From Pseudomonas sp. Irchel 3E20 (lineage in GTDB: Bacteria; Pseudomonadota; Gammaproteobacteria; Pseudomonadales; Pseudomonadaceae), in the NCBI RefSeq assembly GCF_900187645.1, contig NZ_FYEE01000004.1:124001-188000 (forward strand): 64,000 nucleotides of DNA, given 5' to 3'. Each line of letters starts with the position of its first letter. Within the stretch, counting starts at the first letter, position 1. The notes below the pieces were generated by a model, which made no database searches, was not told the origin of the DNA, and saw only the letters and a list, made by a program, of their open reading frames with translations. Of this stretch, positions 25,369-35,741 are shown one piece after another. A program made the position numbers and the translations under genes.

Positions 25369-27225
25369 ATGGACGAAGCTGAACTTTCATACCAATCTTC
25401 AGAGTTTTACTTGAGACACATGAGTGACGCTATTAAAGCATCACAGTCTGGTGATATACCAGCGGTAGGAGTTGCAGTGTTCAGCTTTTTTAGCGGGACT
25501 GAATACCGCCCCGGCACTACTGCCAATCTGGAATCGTACCATTTTATGTGTGTGATTCGTTCCGATGAGCTGTCTTCATTTATTAGGGGGCAACCTACGT
25601 TTTTGCTGAAGTGGATACAGACACTATTTCACTATTGCCGAAGTATGGCAGCAATGCCAGAGATCATAGAAACTGTCTGGCCAGTCCCAGCCAGAATAGT
25701 AGATGGGCTGAAAGGTCATTTTGAAGTCGAGGGGATGCTGGCGTCATCGCAACTGGCAACCTGGGATTATTTTTACGGCAAAGCCAATCACCCCAGCTAT
25801 CTGGAAGGGATAAAAAAGTGGGAAGTAACACACCCAAAAGCAATCGCCTATAGAAATCTTTTTTGTAGTACAGCAATAAATCGGGACAGTCCAGACTTCA
25901 AGGATTATGTCCAAGGGTGCTACTTGGCCAAAGATTTCTATACCCATGAAAACCAAGCTATAGCGATCCTGAATTATTATTGCCATATTGAGGAAAGTGA
26001 GAAAATTCTGGGTGAGCTCTTGCACCTCATCAACACTGAAGACATGAAAGTCTTGACAAAATCCGGAAACTGCGACTTCCTGAAAGGCATAATCGGGCAC
26101 TTTTATGACCACAACGACTATCAGCCGTTGTTCAAGCTTCTGTCATCAATGAAAAATGTTGCGCCTAACGCCATTCCCGGGCATGGCTTTGTCTTGAGCA
26201 ATGGTCAAACTTTGACCGTCATGACTGCAAGCTCAAGAATTAATTTTCCAGCAGAGGGAAACTACCCAAGCTATGAGCGGCTGATCAAAATCAGAAATCA
26301 ATTGCTTAACGTATACGTTAGCCTTTTGGGCACGCCTAGCCAAGATGCTAAATTTTTTGACGCCGATCGTAGTGGCACCCCTGCAGTGGACGATGATTTA
26401 TCTTCCTACAGAGATATTGTGATTGAGCATTTTCGGTTGAATAACGATATCTACGACGAGGTGAACTCAATCACTTTGGCCCCCTCTCATGACTTCCCAA
26501 TTCAAGCAGCTCGGTTTGGATTAGGCAAAAATGCGCCCTGGATATCTGCTAGCCTTGAAGTAATGGCAGACGATCCGGAGGAGCACTCCTTTGTATTTAT
26601 GCTTGCCAGTCATACTCATACTGTAAATGTTGAGCAAGCATTCATTCGAGCCCACTTCGGTGCATCCGCTGAAATCTACATAGACCCAAGTGTCGAAACG
26701 TTCACTGAGATTTTTAAGAGCGAAAGGCATAGTGTTATCTATATTTCGGCTCATGGGATGTATAACCACTGGGGGAGTGGCAAGGAAGACCATATTTTAT
26801 TTTCAGACGAATGCATTATTCCCGGTAATGTATTGCATTCGTGCATTCCTAAATCGCCCTACGCCAGAAATGTGATTCTGAACATTTGTAATGGTGCTAC
26901 AGTTGAAATAAGCTGCAATCCATATTCCAGAGGACTTGCAGCCTCAATCGCGAGAGGAAACCAAAGGGTGGTTTCGCACCTCTGGCCGGTAAATCCAATC
27001 TATGCCGCCTCCTTCGGATTGCTCGTTCTTCACTATCTCAGAGAACGCGACCTGCTTGATGCAAGCAGGGAAGCTTTTGCTACCCTAAACCGAGAAAAAG
27101 ATAGCATCATTCAGACGGTTCGCTCATTGGGGGCAGACTGTGATGCTTTATCCGACTATTTAGAGAAAACCGAATTTAAAATGAACGCATTTAAAAATAT
27201 CGGAAGCATTGCGGCATACAGCTAG
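25369..27225 (+). CDS. CHAT-domain (caspase-like) protein
   Basis: A 618-residue protein from the ATG at 25369. The first 400 residues are helical and not recognised. The C-terminal part matches a CHAT peptidase domain: VIYISAHGMYNH carries the catalytic histidine (H462) and VILNICNGAT the catalytic cysteine (C507). After that, SRGLAASIARGNQRVVSHLWPV is the typical CHAT ending. CHAT proteases act as proteolytic effectors in several bacterial immune systems. The gene is AT-richer than its surroundings. It converges with a protein kinase gene, with a terminator between them. The target and trigger are unknown. Confidence 0.8.
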   Translation: MDEAELSYQSSEFYLRHMSDAIKASQSGDIPAVGVAVFSFFSGTEYRPGTTANLESYHFMCVIRSDELSSFIRGQPTFLLKWIQTLFHYCRSMAAMPEIIETVWPVPARIVDGLKGHFEVEGMLASSQLATWDYFYGKANHPSYLEGIKKWEVTHPKAIAYRNLFCSTAINRDSPDFKDYVQGCYLAKDFYTHENQAIAILNYYCHIEESEKILGELLHLINTEDMKVLTKSGNCDFLKGIIGHFYDHNDYQPLFKLLSSMKNVAPNAIPGHGFVLSNGQTLTVMTASSRINFPAEGNYPSYERLIKIRNQLLNVYVSLLGTPSQDAKFFDADRSGTPAVDDDLSSYRDIVIEHFRLNNDIYDEVNSITLAPSHDFPIQAARFGLGKNAPWISASLEVMADDPEEHSFVFMLASHTHTVNVEQAFIRAHFGASAEIYIDPSVETFTEIFKSERHSVIYISAHGMYNHWGSGKEDHILFSDECIIPGNVLHSCIPKSPYARNVILNICNGATVEISCNPYSRGLAASIARGNQRVVSHLWPVNPIYAASFGLLVLHYLRERDLLDASREAFATLNREKDSIIQTVRSLGADCDALSDYLEKTEFKMNAFKNIGSIAAYS

Positions 27226-27238
27226 CAACCAATAACCC

Positions 27239-27266
27239 AGGCCTTCGGTAATGGAGGCCTTTTGTT
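27239..27266 (+). terminator. Intrinsic terminator after the CHAT gene
   Basis: AGGCCT arms at 27239-27244 and 27255-27260 form a hairpin with a ten-base loop, followed by TTTGTT, 14 bases after the stop codon. Confidence 0.6.
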
Positions 27267-27413
27267 ATAACCTGTCCAGCATGGAATATTCTATTAAAAA
27301 TTTATAGACAGCACTGCACACACTGGCCAGCCCTCCTCAAACCGTGCTTTTCAAAGTAAAAGGTGAGGTGTGGGTGACTCGGTCATATGACGATGACAGC
27401 CGGCGAAATACGC

Positions 27414-28532
27414 CTAGCCGAAGCGCTTTTGAAATCTTGCCCACGCATTCGCTAGGTAAGGCCATTCATCCGCTAGATCACCTTTTGAAGCGTTACCATC
27501 AAAGTGGTCGATAAGACCGCTCAGCTGGAAGTGGGATATTTTGCATCGAGCCCTGATAAGACTGAGAATCTCGTTCCTCAAGCCCACCATGCTAGGTCGC
27601 TCATCACGATCGACTGATAGCGCCCTCTTAACCAGGCTGATGACATCTGAATGCAAATTGCCAGGCGCCTCTAGAGGACACCCACGTGCTATCCATTTCT
27701 GCCAGTCTGCAGGGCGAGTCCATTTGGTCGAGTGTCCTGGCTTAGCCGACGGCCAGACGTCATCAGTGCGAACACCTGCTGGGTGAACACCGTTTGTCAG
27801 CAGCTCATACAGAATGATGCCTAAGGCAAAAACATCTGTCTTTTCGGAGAGCTGGGTTTTACCCCACTGCTCCGGGGCCATGTACGGCCTTGACCCTTCG
27901 AAAACCGCAGGCGTCTTCAAGAAAGCATTAGCGAGTCCGAAGTCAGCAATCATTGCCACCTGATAGATATCAATGTCAGGGAGTGCATTGATGACCTTTT
28001 CAAAATCACGCACAAAAATGTTGGCTGGCTTCAGATCTTGATGGCACACAAGGCCATGGCTATAACAGTGTATTAACCCCGAGCAACAGTAGGCGATCAG
28101 AGAAAGCTGCCTGATCTCGCTTTGCCCCGACATGTAGTGTAGTAGGTCTCCGTCCCAATATCGAAACAGGGCAACTGGCGCACCCAGAACTTCCCGCAGA
28201 TCGAAACACCAATGCACAAATGTGTGATGCGAAAAACGCAACTGGAGAGCCAACTCCTGAACGAAACGCTCGTTTGCTTCTACAGCAGGAACCGTCTCAA
28301 GCTTGCGGGGCATCTTGGCGCACACGTAACGAGGATAAACCGACTCTCCTTGATCCATGACAAAGATGTCACCGCATACTCCGTTTAGCCGCTTGACGAC
28401 CACACCGCGATTACCTAATGCGGCCGCAAGCAGGAATTTCTGCTCGTCCTCGCTAAAGTCGTAGAAAAACGGGAGTTCCATGTTGGTGTATTTCATCACT
28501 AGAGAATACTCCACCAGCCACAGCTTACGCAT
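27414..28532 (-). CDS. Hanks-type serine/threonine protein kinase
   Basis: A 372-residue kinase. Motifs in order: ATP-anchoring lysine in YVCAKMPRK (about K73), catalytic loop HQDLKPANIF (164-173), DFGLA (197-201), and YMAPEQW (217-223). The region DVFALGIILYELLTNGVHP is typical of the large lobe. The glycine-rich loop is poorly conserved. No membrane segment or sensor domain is visible, so it is a soluble kinase. A second ATG at 28496 is an alternative start. The gene converges on the CHAT gene; kinases occur in several anti-phage systems, but a functional link here is only suggested by position. Confidence 0.88.
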   Translation of the reverse strand: MRKLWLVEYSLVMKYTNMELPFFYDFSEDEQKFLLAAALGNRGVVVKRLNGVCGDIFVMDQGESVYPRYVCAKMPRKLETVPAVEANERFVQELALQLRFSHHTFVHWCFDLREVLGAPVALFRYWDGDLLHYMSGQSEIRQLSLIAYCCSGLIHCYSHGLVCHQDLKPANIFVRDFEKVINALPDIDIYQVAMIADFGLANAFLKTPAVFEGSRPYMAPEQWGKTQLSEKTDVFALGIILYELLTNGVHPAGVRTDDVWPSAKPGHSTKWTRPADWQKWIARGCPLEAPGNLHSDVISLVKRALSVDRDERPSMVGLRNEILSLIRARCKISHFQLSGLIDHFDGNASKGDLADEWPYLANAWARFQKRFG

Positions 28533-29222
28533 CTATAGGCGAGCGATGAGTAATAAGATGCCTAGTATAGCGTTAACACCACGGCGGTCGCTGCCCCACG
28601 TCAGGCTGGCATCAAGCACGGAAGTGATCAGGCCGCTCGATGAACAGCCCCTCCCCTCCTGAGCGACGGAGCAACCCTGACCTTGTTGAGGCCGCTCAGC
28701 CCAGGATATCGGCTGCTTGCAAAGGAATGACTCGACCCATTTACCTGGGGCTATCGGGATGAGCTCAAGACGATCATTAGCACGATGTTCACCAGCCATG
28801 CGCTGACCATCAAGAGTCTTGGAAACGGTGATCGTTCAGCACCGTACCTGCCAGCCCATCTTGAGGTTTCAGGTCGGCCAAGAAACGACGCTGATGGGCC
28901 TTGCCACGTATGCCATTCAGACTCAGCGCGCGCCTGACAGAGCCATAACCGCGGAGTATGAGCGGCTGGAATGGCCCTTGCTGAATTCAGCACTGAGCGC
29001 CGGATGATAATTGCATAACACGTTTTGAAGGCTCTTACGCCAAAGCCAAGTCTTCTGCCAAGCGGTAAGCTGTTGGTTATCATGGCAATCTGCTGGCAAC
29101 TCAAGCCTCTAGGATTTAGGATCTGCGTCAGCCAAAGAACATCACCACCCTGAGTACAGGATACGGGACTTTGATACGCCTGGCCGGCTAGGCGATGCCC
29201 AATTGAAACAAGGAGAGCTTCA
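28533..29222. other. Gene-free region, probably debris
   Basis: About 690 bases. Frames on both strands are short and without family resemblance. The last bases hold the ribosome site AGGAG of the helicase gene. Confidence 0.5.
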
Positions 29223-31886
29223 ATGAATTTCAGCGATGCCCACGACGTTGCGACTGAGGCACTGGAAACCTTTCACAAGATTGAGGATGGTGCTGCGCGG
29301 CTTCTAGCGACACGCAGCGGTGAGGCGTCCGACGTCCTGGCAGTGATCAACACGTTCACCAACACTGCAGCAGTAGCCAAAATCGCATCTATTAGTGACG
29401 CCACCACCAAATCGTTGCTCAGCCTCGTCCGCGAACCTGCAGTCTCACGTGTGGTTGCCGAGACAGACGAAGGCGAGGTCGTCACCTACTATATCTGCCG
29501 CACGACCAACATCACGGTCAAAGGGACGATGCTGGCGGGCTACCGTACACCTATCGGCCGTCTGGCGGTCTTCGATGTTGGTGAAAGTGTCGAGCTTGAG
29601 GTTGCTGGGAAGCAGAGAGGCTATCGTATTCTCGAAAAGCTTGAGCTTAAGCCTCTAAAGAGTGACGACCTTTGGGATGCCATCGATAGCATCTGGCGCC
29701 GACGGCGTGCAACCCCACAGACAATCCCTTCGCTTCGAAAGCTCGTTCAGCCCGTCGACGACAACGCATTCCTCGCGATGCTGGACGGCGAATCTGAGGC
29801 AGAGAAGATCCGGGTGGGTGTAGTCCATGAAATACGCAGAGCCATGGCTTTGCGAGACCAGGCAATTCTCGACAAGATCCAGGACGAGATTTTCCGGCTG
29901 TCGATCGATCATCAGCTGATCATCCTCGGCCCTCCAGGTACCGGCAAAACCACAACACTGATCAAACGCCTTGGGCAGAAACTCGATGCGCAGGCGTTAA
30001 GCCCAGACGAACAACGGCTGCTTGGCTCAGCGATTAACCGCCAACGCTGGATGATGTTTACACCCTCCGACCTGTTGAAGCACTACGTCAAAGAGGCATT
30101 CAACCGGGAGAATGTTCCCGCGTCTGACGACCACATCAAAACCTGGAACAAGCGTCGACATGACTTGGCTAGGTCAACATTTGGCATTCTGAGAACCGGC
30201 AATAGCGGTAGCTGCATTCTCAAGGAGGATCGGCGCTATTCCAGCTTTTCGGTCAGTGATGATCCTCGACAATGGTTTGCCGACTTCAAGGCGTATCACC
30301 AAAACCGTCTGCTCTCCTCACTCAGGGAAGGCGCCGGCCTCCTGAAAGACTCGGCGCCGAACCTCTCGGATCCGGTCGTGAAGGAGCTCCTCACCACGGT
30401 AGATGAACTGAGTCCCGAGGGGTTGCTCAGTGCCTACGCGATCTGGAACAGAATCGAGGCGCGGATCGAACCGCTGCTCAAAACCAGCCGCGAGACAACC
30501 GACAAGCTTATCCAGCAGCAAGGTAGCCTGCTCTACAACAGGAACAACTCTGTTTTCGTTGAACTCGCTACCTTCCTGGAAAGCCTGGGGCAAAACGAGG
30601 ATGAAATGGACGACGGTGAAGAGTTTGACGACGACACCGGCACCGAAGGCACGAGCACCCCTAACCACACGACGGAACGCAGGGCGTTTCAGGCGTATCA
30701 GCAGTTCCTGCAGAGCCACGCGCGCACCCTCTATCGAAACGGCAGCCTTGGGAAGTCGAGTCGGGCAGCCCGGATTCGTGACTGGCTCGGAGATAGGGTT
30801 CCGCCAGCTGAATGGTTGAAAACACTAGGTCGCGAAATGTGCTTCCAGAACGCTATGCGGCGGTTCAGGAATGCGTGGAAACGTTACGTTCTGGATGTCC
30901 CAACGAGCTATCGCGCGTTCCGCCGAGAGTGCCTCGCACTTGAGTTCTATGAATACCAGAAGCCTGACACCCCCGCGCACATCGACGAGACCGAGCTGGA
31001 CGCTATCCTGCTCCTGATGCTCCGTTCAGCGCGCGAACTCATTCGGCAGGAGTTCGTCAGACGACACCTCGATGACCCTCGCTTTACAGAGCTAGCCAAG
31101 ATTTCTGAACAGTTCCTCCACCAAGTGCTGGTCGACGAAGCGACTGACTTCTCTACCCTTCAGCTTGCCTGTATGGAAAGCCTGACTGACCTGTCAACCG
31201 AATCGTTCTTCGCGTGTGGTGACTTCAACCAGCGAATCACCGGACATGGCCTGAAACGTATTGACCAGCTTGAGTGGATTTCACCGCGCCTCAAGCCTCG
31301 GCGAATCAATACTGTCTACCGTCAAAGCCGGCTGCTGAACACCTTTGCTATCAAACTTCTCGACCTCATGCAGGGAGATACAGAAGCTGTCGGCACCCTG
31401 CCTGAGCACTCCAACCACGAGGGCGTCCAGCCCGTGCTGGGTGAGCACCTGAGTGAAGACGACGCGTCTACCTGGGTCGCGGATCGCATCATCGAGATCG
31501 ATGCGCGGATGCGTTCCAAAGGGGAGGATATTCCGACCATCGCGGTACTGGTCACCTCAGAAGATCACGTCCGGCCGATGGCGGATACGCTTACCAAGAA
31601 GCTGGAGCAGATCAGCCTGCGAGCCACTCCATGCGCAGACGGCCAATCTTTGGGCAATCAGTCAGACATCCGGGTATTCGACGTCCAGCACATCAAGGGT
31701 CTTGAATTTGAAGCTGTGTTCTTCGTCGGAGTCGATGGCCTCGCTGAGGCCAATCCGGGGTTGTTCGAACGCTTCTTGTATGTCGGGGCTACCCGGGCCG
31801 CCACCTACCTGGGCATGGTGTGCCATGAGAAGCTACCGGTAAGGCTGGAAAATATCCGTCCATTGGTAGCCACGCACTGGTGGTGA
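29223..31886 (+). CDS. Superfamily 1 DNA/RNA helicase-like ATPase
   Basis: An 887-residue protein starting at an ATG with AGGAG 8 bases upstream. Walker A is GPPGTGKT (residues 236-243). Motif II is VDEATDF (about 637-643), followed by CGDFNQRITGHG (motif III). FDVQHIKGLEFEAVFF (motif V) and FLYVGATRA (motif VI) close the helicase core. The first 220 residues form an unrecognised domain, and an acidic insert (about 460-480) separates the two halves. UvrD/Rep-like motors of this type recur in defence islands. A HEPN-type gene follows 144 bases downstream on the same strand; they may form one module. Confidence 0.85.
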   Translation: MNFSDAHDVATEALETFHKIEDGAARLLATRSGEASDVLAVINTFTNTAAVAKIASISDATTKSLLSLVREPAVSRVVAETDEGEVVTYYICRTTNITVKGTMLAGYRTPIGRLAVFDVGESVELEVAGKQRGYRILEKLELKPLKSDDLWDAIDSIWRRRRATPQTIPSLRKLVQPVDDNAFLAMLDGESEAEKIRVGVVHEIRRAMALRDQAILDKIQDEIFRLSIDHQLIILGPPGTGKTTTLIKRLGQKLDAQALSPDEQRLLGSAINRQRWMMFTPSDLLKHYVKEAFNRENVPASDDHIKTWNKRRHDLARSTFGILRTGNSGSCILKEDRRYSSFSVSDDPRQWFADFKAYHQNRLLSSLREGAGLLKDSAPNLSDPVVKELLTTVDELSPEGLLSAYAIWNRIEARIEPLLKTSRETTDKLIQQQGSLLYNRNNSVFVELATFLESLGQNEDEMDDGEEFDDDTGTEGTSTPNHTTERRAFQAYQQFLQSHARTLYRNGSLGKSSRAARIRDWLGDRVPPAEWLKTLGREMCFQNAMRRFRNAWKRYVLDVPTSYRAFRRECLALEFYEYQKPDTPAHIDETELDAILLLMLRSARELIRQEFVRRHLDDPRFTELAKISEQFLHQVLVDEATDFSTLQLACMESLTDLSTESFFACGDFNQRITGHGLKRIDQLEWISPRLKPRRINTVYRQSRLLNTFAIKLLDLMQGDTEAVGTLPEHSNHEGVQPVLGEHLSEDDASTWVADRIIEIDARMRSKGEDIPTIAVLVTSEDHVRPMADTLTKKLEQISLRATPCADGQSLGNQSDIRVFDVQHIKGLEFEAVFFVGVDGLAEANPGLFERFLYVGATRAATYLGMVCHEKLPVRLENIRPLVATHWW

Positions 31887-32030
31887 TTGCGAGTTAAGCC
31901 TGGCGTCCAATCTCATGGAGATGGGTTCAGAAGATCCCTTCCAGGTTGATCGGTGAAGCTGAATGAGAACAAGTCGGTCATTGATTATTGAGTTGAATTC
32001 CGCTCAAAGCCTCCTAAGGAACTATGAATT

Positions 32031-32840
32031 ATGCAAGTTTACCTCTCATGCTCAGACTGCCTTCGAGATTACGAGCGCCACCTGAAGGCAACCGATTCTA
32101 AAGATCACATCTACAATCAAAGAAAACGGCTTTCGACGTATGCCGTACAATTAACCAATGATATTTCCTATGAAGTAAGATGCGATTTCGGTCACTCATC
32201 TGCTGTTTTTATCAACATGTTCAATCACGAAATATTGTTCGAGATTGGTGTCCACTCTTTTCTTGATGGATATTACAGGGAGGCTGTAACCTCGTTTGCC
32301 GCAAGCCTTGAGCGGTTCTATGAGTTCGCCATTCGGTCTATCGCCATACATTATGGACTTCCAGGAACGGAAGAACTAAAATGCTGGAAAAGCATTTCTT
32401 CCCAATCTGAGCGGCAGCTAGGATCATACATATATCTGCATGCTATTCATTTTAAGGGGCAGCCAAAATTGCTCTCGCAAGATAAAATAACACTGAGAAA
32501 CTCATCGATTCATAAAGGGCAAATCCCGACATATGAGGAGGCCATGGAATTCGGTGAGGAAGTCTTATCAATACTTTCCGAAACATCGCTAAAAGTTTGG
32601 AAAACCATACCCGTTGCGGCGAACAAAGTGGTAAACATTCATGCACAAAACTCAATTAAAAAGATAACTGATACAGGAGGAGTCCAGTCTGGAGACATGA
32701 TCTGCGTTGATTCAGCTATTCGTGGCAACAGGTCGCTTAAAGAACATATCACACGGACAGCTTTGCGACACTCTAGGGATACGATAGAAAAACACAAAAA
32801 ACTAATAGCTGATTTAGAAAGTAAGCACCACATCCAGTAG
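32031..32840 (+). CDS. HEPN-type protein, probable ribonuclease effector
   Basis: A 269-residue protein. The N-terminal part has two cysteine pairs (CSDC and a later single Cys-x-Phe-Gly-His), possibly metal binding. The central region is helical and includes LRNSSIHKGQ, which is an R-x4-H motif (R156, H161) as in HEPN ribonucleases, followed by YEEAMEFGEEVLSIL. A basic C-terminal helix ends the protein. It lies after an SF1 helicase and may be its effector. Codon use is AT-rich compared with the helicase, so the two may have separate origins. Confidence 0.6.
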   Translation: MQVYLSCSDCLRDYERHLKATDSKDHIYNQRKRLSTYAVQLTNDISYEVRCDFGHSSAVFINMFNHEILFEIGVHSFLDGYYREAVTSFAASLERFYEFAIRSIAIHYGLPGTEELKCWKSISSQSERQLGSYIYLHAIHFKGQPKLLSQDKITLRNSSIHKGQIPTYEEAMEFGEEVLSILSETSLKVWKTIPVAANKVVNIHAQNSIKKITDTGGVQSGDMICVDSAIRGNRSLKEHITRTALRHSRDTIEKHKKLIADLESKHHIQ

Positions 32841-33167
32841 TACTAGCGCCCTCTCTTTCTTGACGATTCCTCTGCCAAATCGCGATCGTCAAGAGATGAA
32901 GAACGATAATCCAGCACATTGCCATCAGCATCTTTTCATAGGCTATCCATTTGGATGCGACCAAATGGGTTCAGCGGCAGTAATTCCGTGGCAAGGCGAC
33001 TGAGGCATAACCGTATTCAGCCTGGTCTGTCACTGGACGAGAATGAGATATCCCGGCGGCTGGAAGCGCTGAGCCCCTAAAGAGCCCTAGGCATGATGGG
33101 CACTACCCCATGTCATTGACGCAGATTTAATGTGCTGCCGTTACACTGAACATCCTGCCCGATTTTG
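32841..33167. other. Spacer upstream of the recombinase
   Basis: About 325 bases without a recognised gene. It could contain the recombinase promoter or an attachment site, but neither was identified. Confidence 0.35.
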
Positions 33168-34142
33168 ATGGCAAAGAAGACGATGGAAAAAGCAGATCGG
33201 TACCTAAGCGCTGGCACCCGAGAGAACACCCGCAAAAGCTACCGGGCGGCGATCGAACACTTTGAGGTGACGTGGGGCGGGTACTTGCCCACCACCGGTG
33301 TGGGCGTCGTTCGGTACTTGGCAGAGTACGCCGACAAACTCTCGATCAATACCCTGAAGCAGCGTCTGGCAGCGCTGGCGCAGTGGCACATCACTCAGGG
33401 CTTTCCGGATCCGACAAAGACCCCTGACGTTCGCCAGATGATCAAGGGCATCAGGGTCGTGCACCCCGCAAAGGTGAAACAGGCCGCCCCGCTGCTACTG
33501 AAGCACCTGGAGCAGGCGGTCACATGGCTTGAAGGGGAAGCTGCAGCTGCGACTGAACGGGGGGATTACAAATCGCTAGTGCGCCATCGTCGCTCGGTGG
33601 CGATTATCTTGATCGGGTTCTGGCGGGGTTTTCGTGGCGACGAGTTGGCCAGATTAACGGCCGAGGATACCCAAGCCATAAGTGGTGAAGGCATTACCTT
33701 TTTCCTGCCCTACACCAAGGGTGACCGCCATCATGAAGGCACTACGTTCCAGACGCCGGCGCTTACCATGCTCTGTCCCGTGGAGGCCTACATCAACTGG
33801 ATAACAGTTGCCGGGATCGCGAAAGGCCCAGTGTTCCAGCGGATTGACCGCTGGGGCAATCTGTCAGGGAAAGCCATGCAACCGCATAGCCTTATACCCG
33901 TGCTGCGCCGCATTTTCAGAGAGGCAGGATTGCCAGCGGAGTTGTATAGCAGTCACTCGATGCGGCGCGGTTTTGCGACCTGGGCGTCGGCCAATGGCTG
34001 GGACATCAAAGGGTTGATGAATTATGTGGGCTGGAAGGATATGAAGTCGGCGCTTCGGTATGTAGATGCTAGCGTGTCGTTCGGTGGGATAGCTTTACGC
34101 GAAGCTCCCGCCGAAGGCAAGCGGCTGACCGGAAGAGACTGA
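33168..34142 (+). CDS. Tyrosine recombinase / site-specific integrase
   Basis: A 324-residue integrase. The N-terminal SAM-like domain begins MEKADRYLSAGTRENTRKSY. The catalytic domain has RGFRGDELARL (first arginine), HSMRRGFATW (His-x-x-Arg), GWKDM and SALRYVDAS (catalytic tyrosine). All key residues are present. The start is ATG 33168; a second ATG at 33183 corresponds to the start of the decayed copy at 24367. Both copies lie on the + strand, 8.8 kb apart. It may move a smaller unit within the island or be a domesticated recombinase. Confidence 0.88.
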   Translation: MAKKTMEKADRYLSAGTRENTRKSYRAAIEHFEVTWGGYLPTTGVGVVRYLAEYADKLSINTLKQRLAALAQWHITQGFPDPTKTPDVRQMIKGIRVVHPAKVKQAAPLLLKHLEQAVTWLEGEAAAATERGDYKSLVRHRRSVAIILIGFWRGFRGDELARLTAEDTQAISGEGITFFLPYTKGDRHHEGTTFQTPALTMLCPVEAYINWITVAGIAKGPVFQRIDRWGNLSGKAMQPHSLIPVLRRIFREAGLPAELYSSHSMRRGFATWASANGWDIKGLMNYVGWKDMKSALRYVDASVSFGGIALREAPAEGKRLTGRD

Positions 34143-34564
34143 TGCCAAGCGCGGGGCTAATGTCTCAGGTTCGTTGACGTCTTTCGAAAAGCCAGTACAT
34201 TCGGACAAATCACCCGCAATATACTGGATCTGTTCAAGAGTTCACTGCTGCTTCTACTCCTGCGCGAACCTACCTGTTCTGTAGCTTGGCACAGCTGGCT
34301 GCACTTTCATTTCTGCTACAAAGTTTGCAATCGTGCGGCACGAGTCAACTTGAAATATGGAGATGCCCTTTCCCCTCCTAGGTACTCGCCTGTCGATTGA
34401 TTGAGCCGCTCGACTGAAAGCTCTCGCCGCCAGTCGATAATGCAACTTACCCTGGAGTGGGCAGACCCAGGTTCTCCAAGAAGTTCCGAAACGATTCACT
34501 TAAGGTTGCTTGCCCTTATTTAACGACAGCTGGAAGATCAAAAAATGCGCACTAACGTTTAAGG
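34143..34564. other. Gene-free spacer
   Basis: About 420 bases between recombinase and the unknown gene at 34565. No gene or clear structure recognised; an attachment site could lie here. Confidence 0.35.
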
Positions 34565-35662
34565 TCAATAAACCGTGTAAAATCTATTGCCACACAGAAG
34601 ATAGATTTTTTCAAACTTCCTTTTTCCACCTACCAGACTCTGTTGAACTTGAGTGATAGTTTCTTGAACCAGCGACTCGTCTCCTTGATAAGTGTAATCT
34701 TGGGGGATAACCACCAAAAGAGATCTTTGGTCAGGGTATTGCTTTTTATGTTTGCCATTTATTGCAGATACTATTTTCTCACCTAGAGAATCACTCATCT
34801 TTTTGAAATTGGCCCGATTTTTTACGGGCAGAAAACCACTACCCACCTGAGCAACCAACGAGAGTAGTTTATGGTCGCCCTCCGGCAAAGCCCAGGTAAT
34901 TTCCAATATTTCTTTCGTTAACCCGTCTGCTTGCGATATCTTCAAATCAAAAATATCAGCCTTTAGTCCAAACGACAAAATCTCATCATCAGCCGCCTTA
35001 ATTTTTTTCAGATAATAAAATATTGGCAAAAGCTCCTCGCGTAGAAGCTTATTCTCGGGCCTTCTGGTGGAAAAGAAGCCATCCTCTGCAGCAAAATAGC
35101 TTAAGTTCTCTTCCGTACTATTTTGAAAATAATTATTTATAATGGCTTTGAACGCGACCACAGACATTGGACTGTCAAACAAGGAAATATCAATAGGTTC
35201 TTTTTCATAGCTTTTGTCTTTGGGCGCTTCACGTGACTTTAACTCCAGATCCGCACCCTCCACAATTGAGAAGTAGTGCATAAGAAAATCAGGATCCGGG
35301 ATAAAATCTGGTTGATCCGTCCGGACAAACTCTTTATCGGCCGTGTTCGGAAATGCTCTTAATACATCATTGATTTTCCTCTCCAGCTCAGAGGCTACTT
35401 GATTTTTGACTAGCGGATTCTTCTCAAAAAAGCTGAACCACCAGATGAAATAATCCTCATAAATAAGATATTCATGCTCGTGAAAATACACTTCCGTGTT
35501 TAACTCACTCTTAAAAAAGGTCAATGTCGAATTTATCGCCTCGACCAGTGTCGAGTGAGTGCTCCAGCCGAGTGTGACCTTTGGATTACCTTCCGGAAAG
35601 CAGACAAAACCATGAAACTGCTCCGCCTCCAATTTATCTAAATCATCATTGCCTATCATCAT
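34565..35662 (-). CDS. Unknown protein downstream of the Septu-like pair
   Basis: A 365-residue protein of no recognised family, AT-rich in comparison with its neighbours. It is rich in aromatic and acidic residues in the first half (YEDYFIWWFSFFEKN). The C-terminal half has LKADIFDLKIS and ILEITWALPEGDHK, then RSLLVVIPQDY and FEKIYLLCG. This alternation of short strands and helices looks like a nuclease-type alpha/beta fold, but no catalytic set can be named. It is 79 bases downstream of the HNH gene on the same strand and may be a third component. Confidence 0.65.
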   Translation of the reverse strand: MMIGNDDLDKLEAEQFHGFVCFPEGNPKVTLGWSTHSTLVEAINSTLTFFKSELNTEVYFHEHEYLIYEDYFIWWFSFFEKNPLVKNQVASELERKINDVLRAFPNTADKEFVRTDQPDFIPDPDFLMHYFSIVEGADLELKSREAPKDKSYEKEPIDISLFDSPMSVVAFKAIINNYFQNSTEENLSYFAAEDGFFSTRRPENKLLREELLPIFYYLKKIKAADDEILSFGLKADIFDLKISQADGLTKEILEITWALPEGDHKLLSLVAQVGSGFLPVKNRANFKKMSDSLGEKIVSAINGKHKKQYPDQRSLLVVIPQDYTYQGDESLVQETITQVQQSLVGGKRKFEKIYLLCGNRFYTVY

Positions 35663-35741
35663 CGACTACTCCGTTATCGTTATAATCATTTACCTAGAAC
35701 ACATCAAAGTATGGGCAGAGCTATCGCTAGTTATAATGCCT

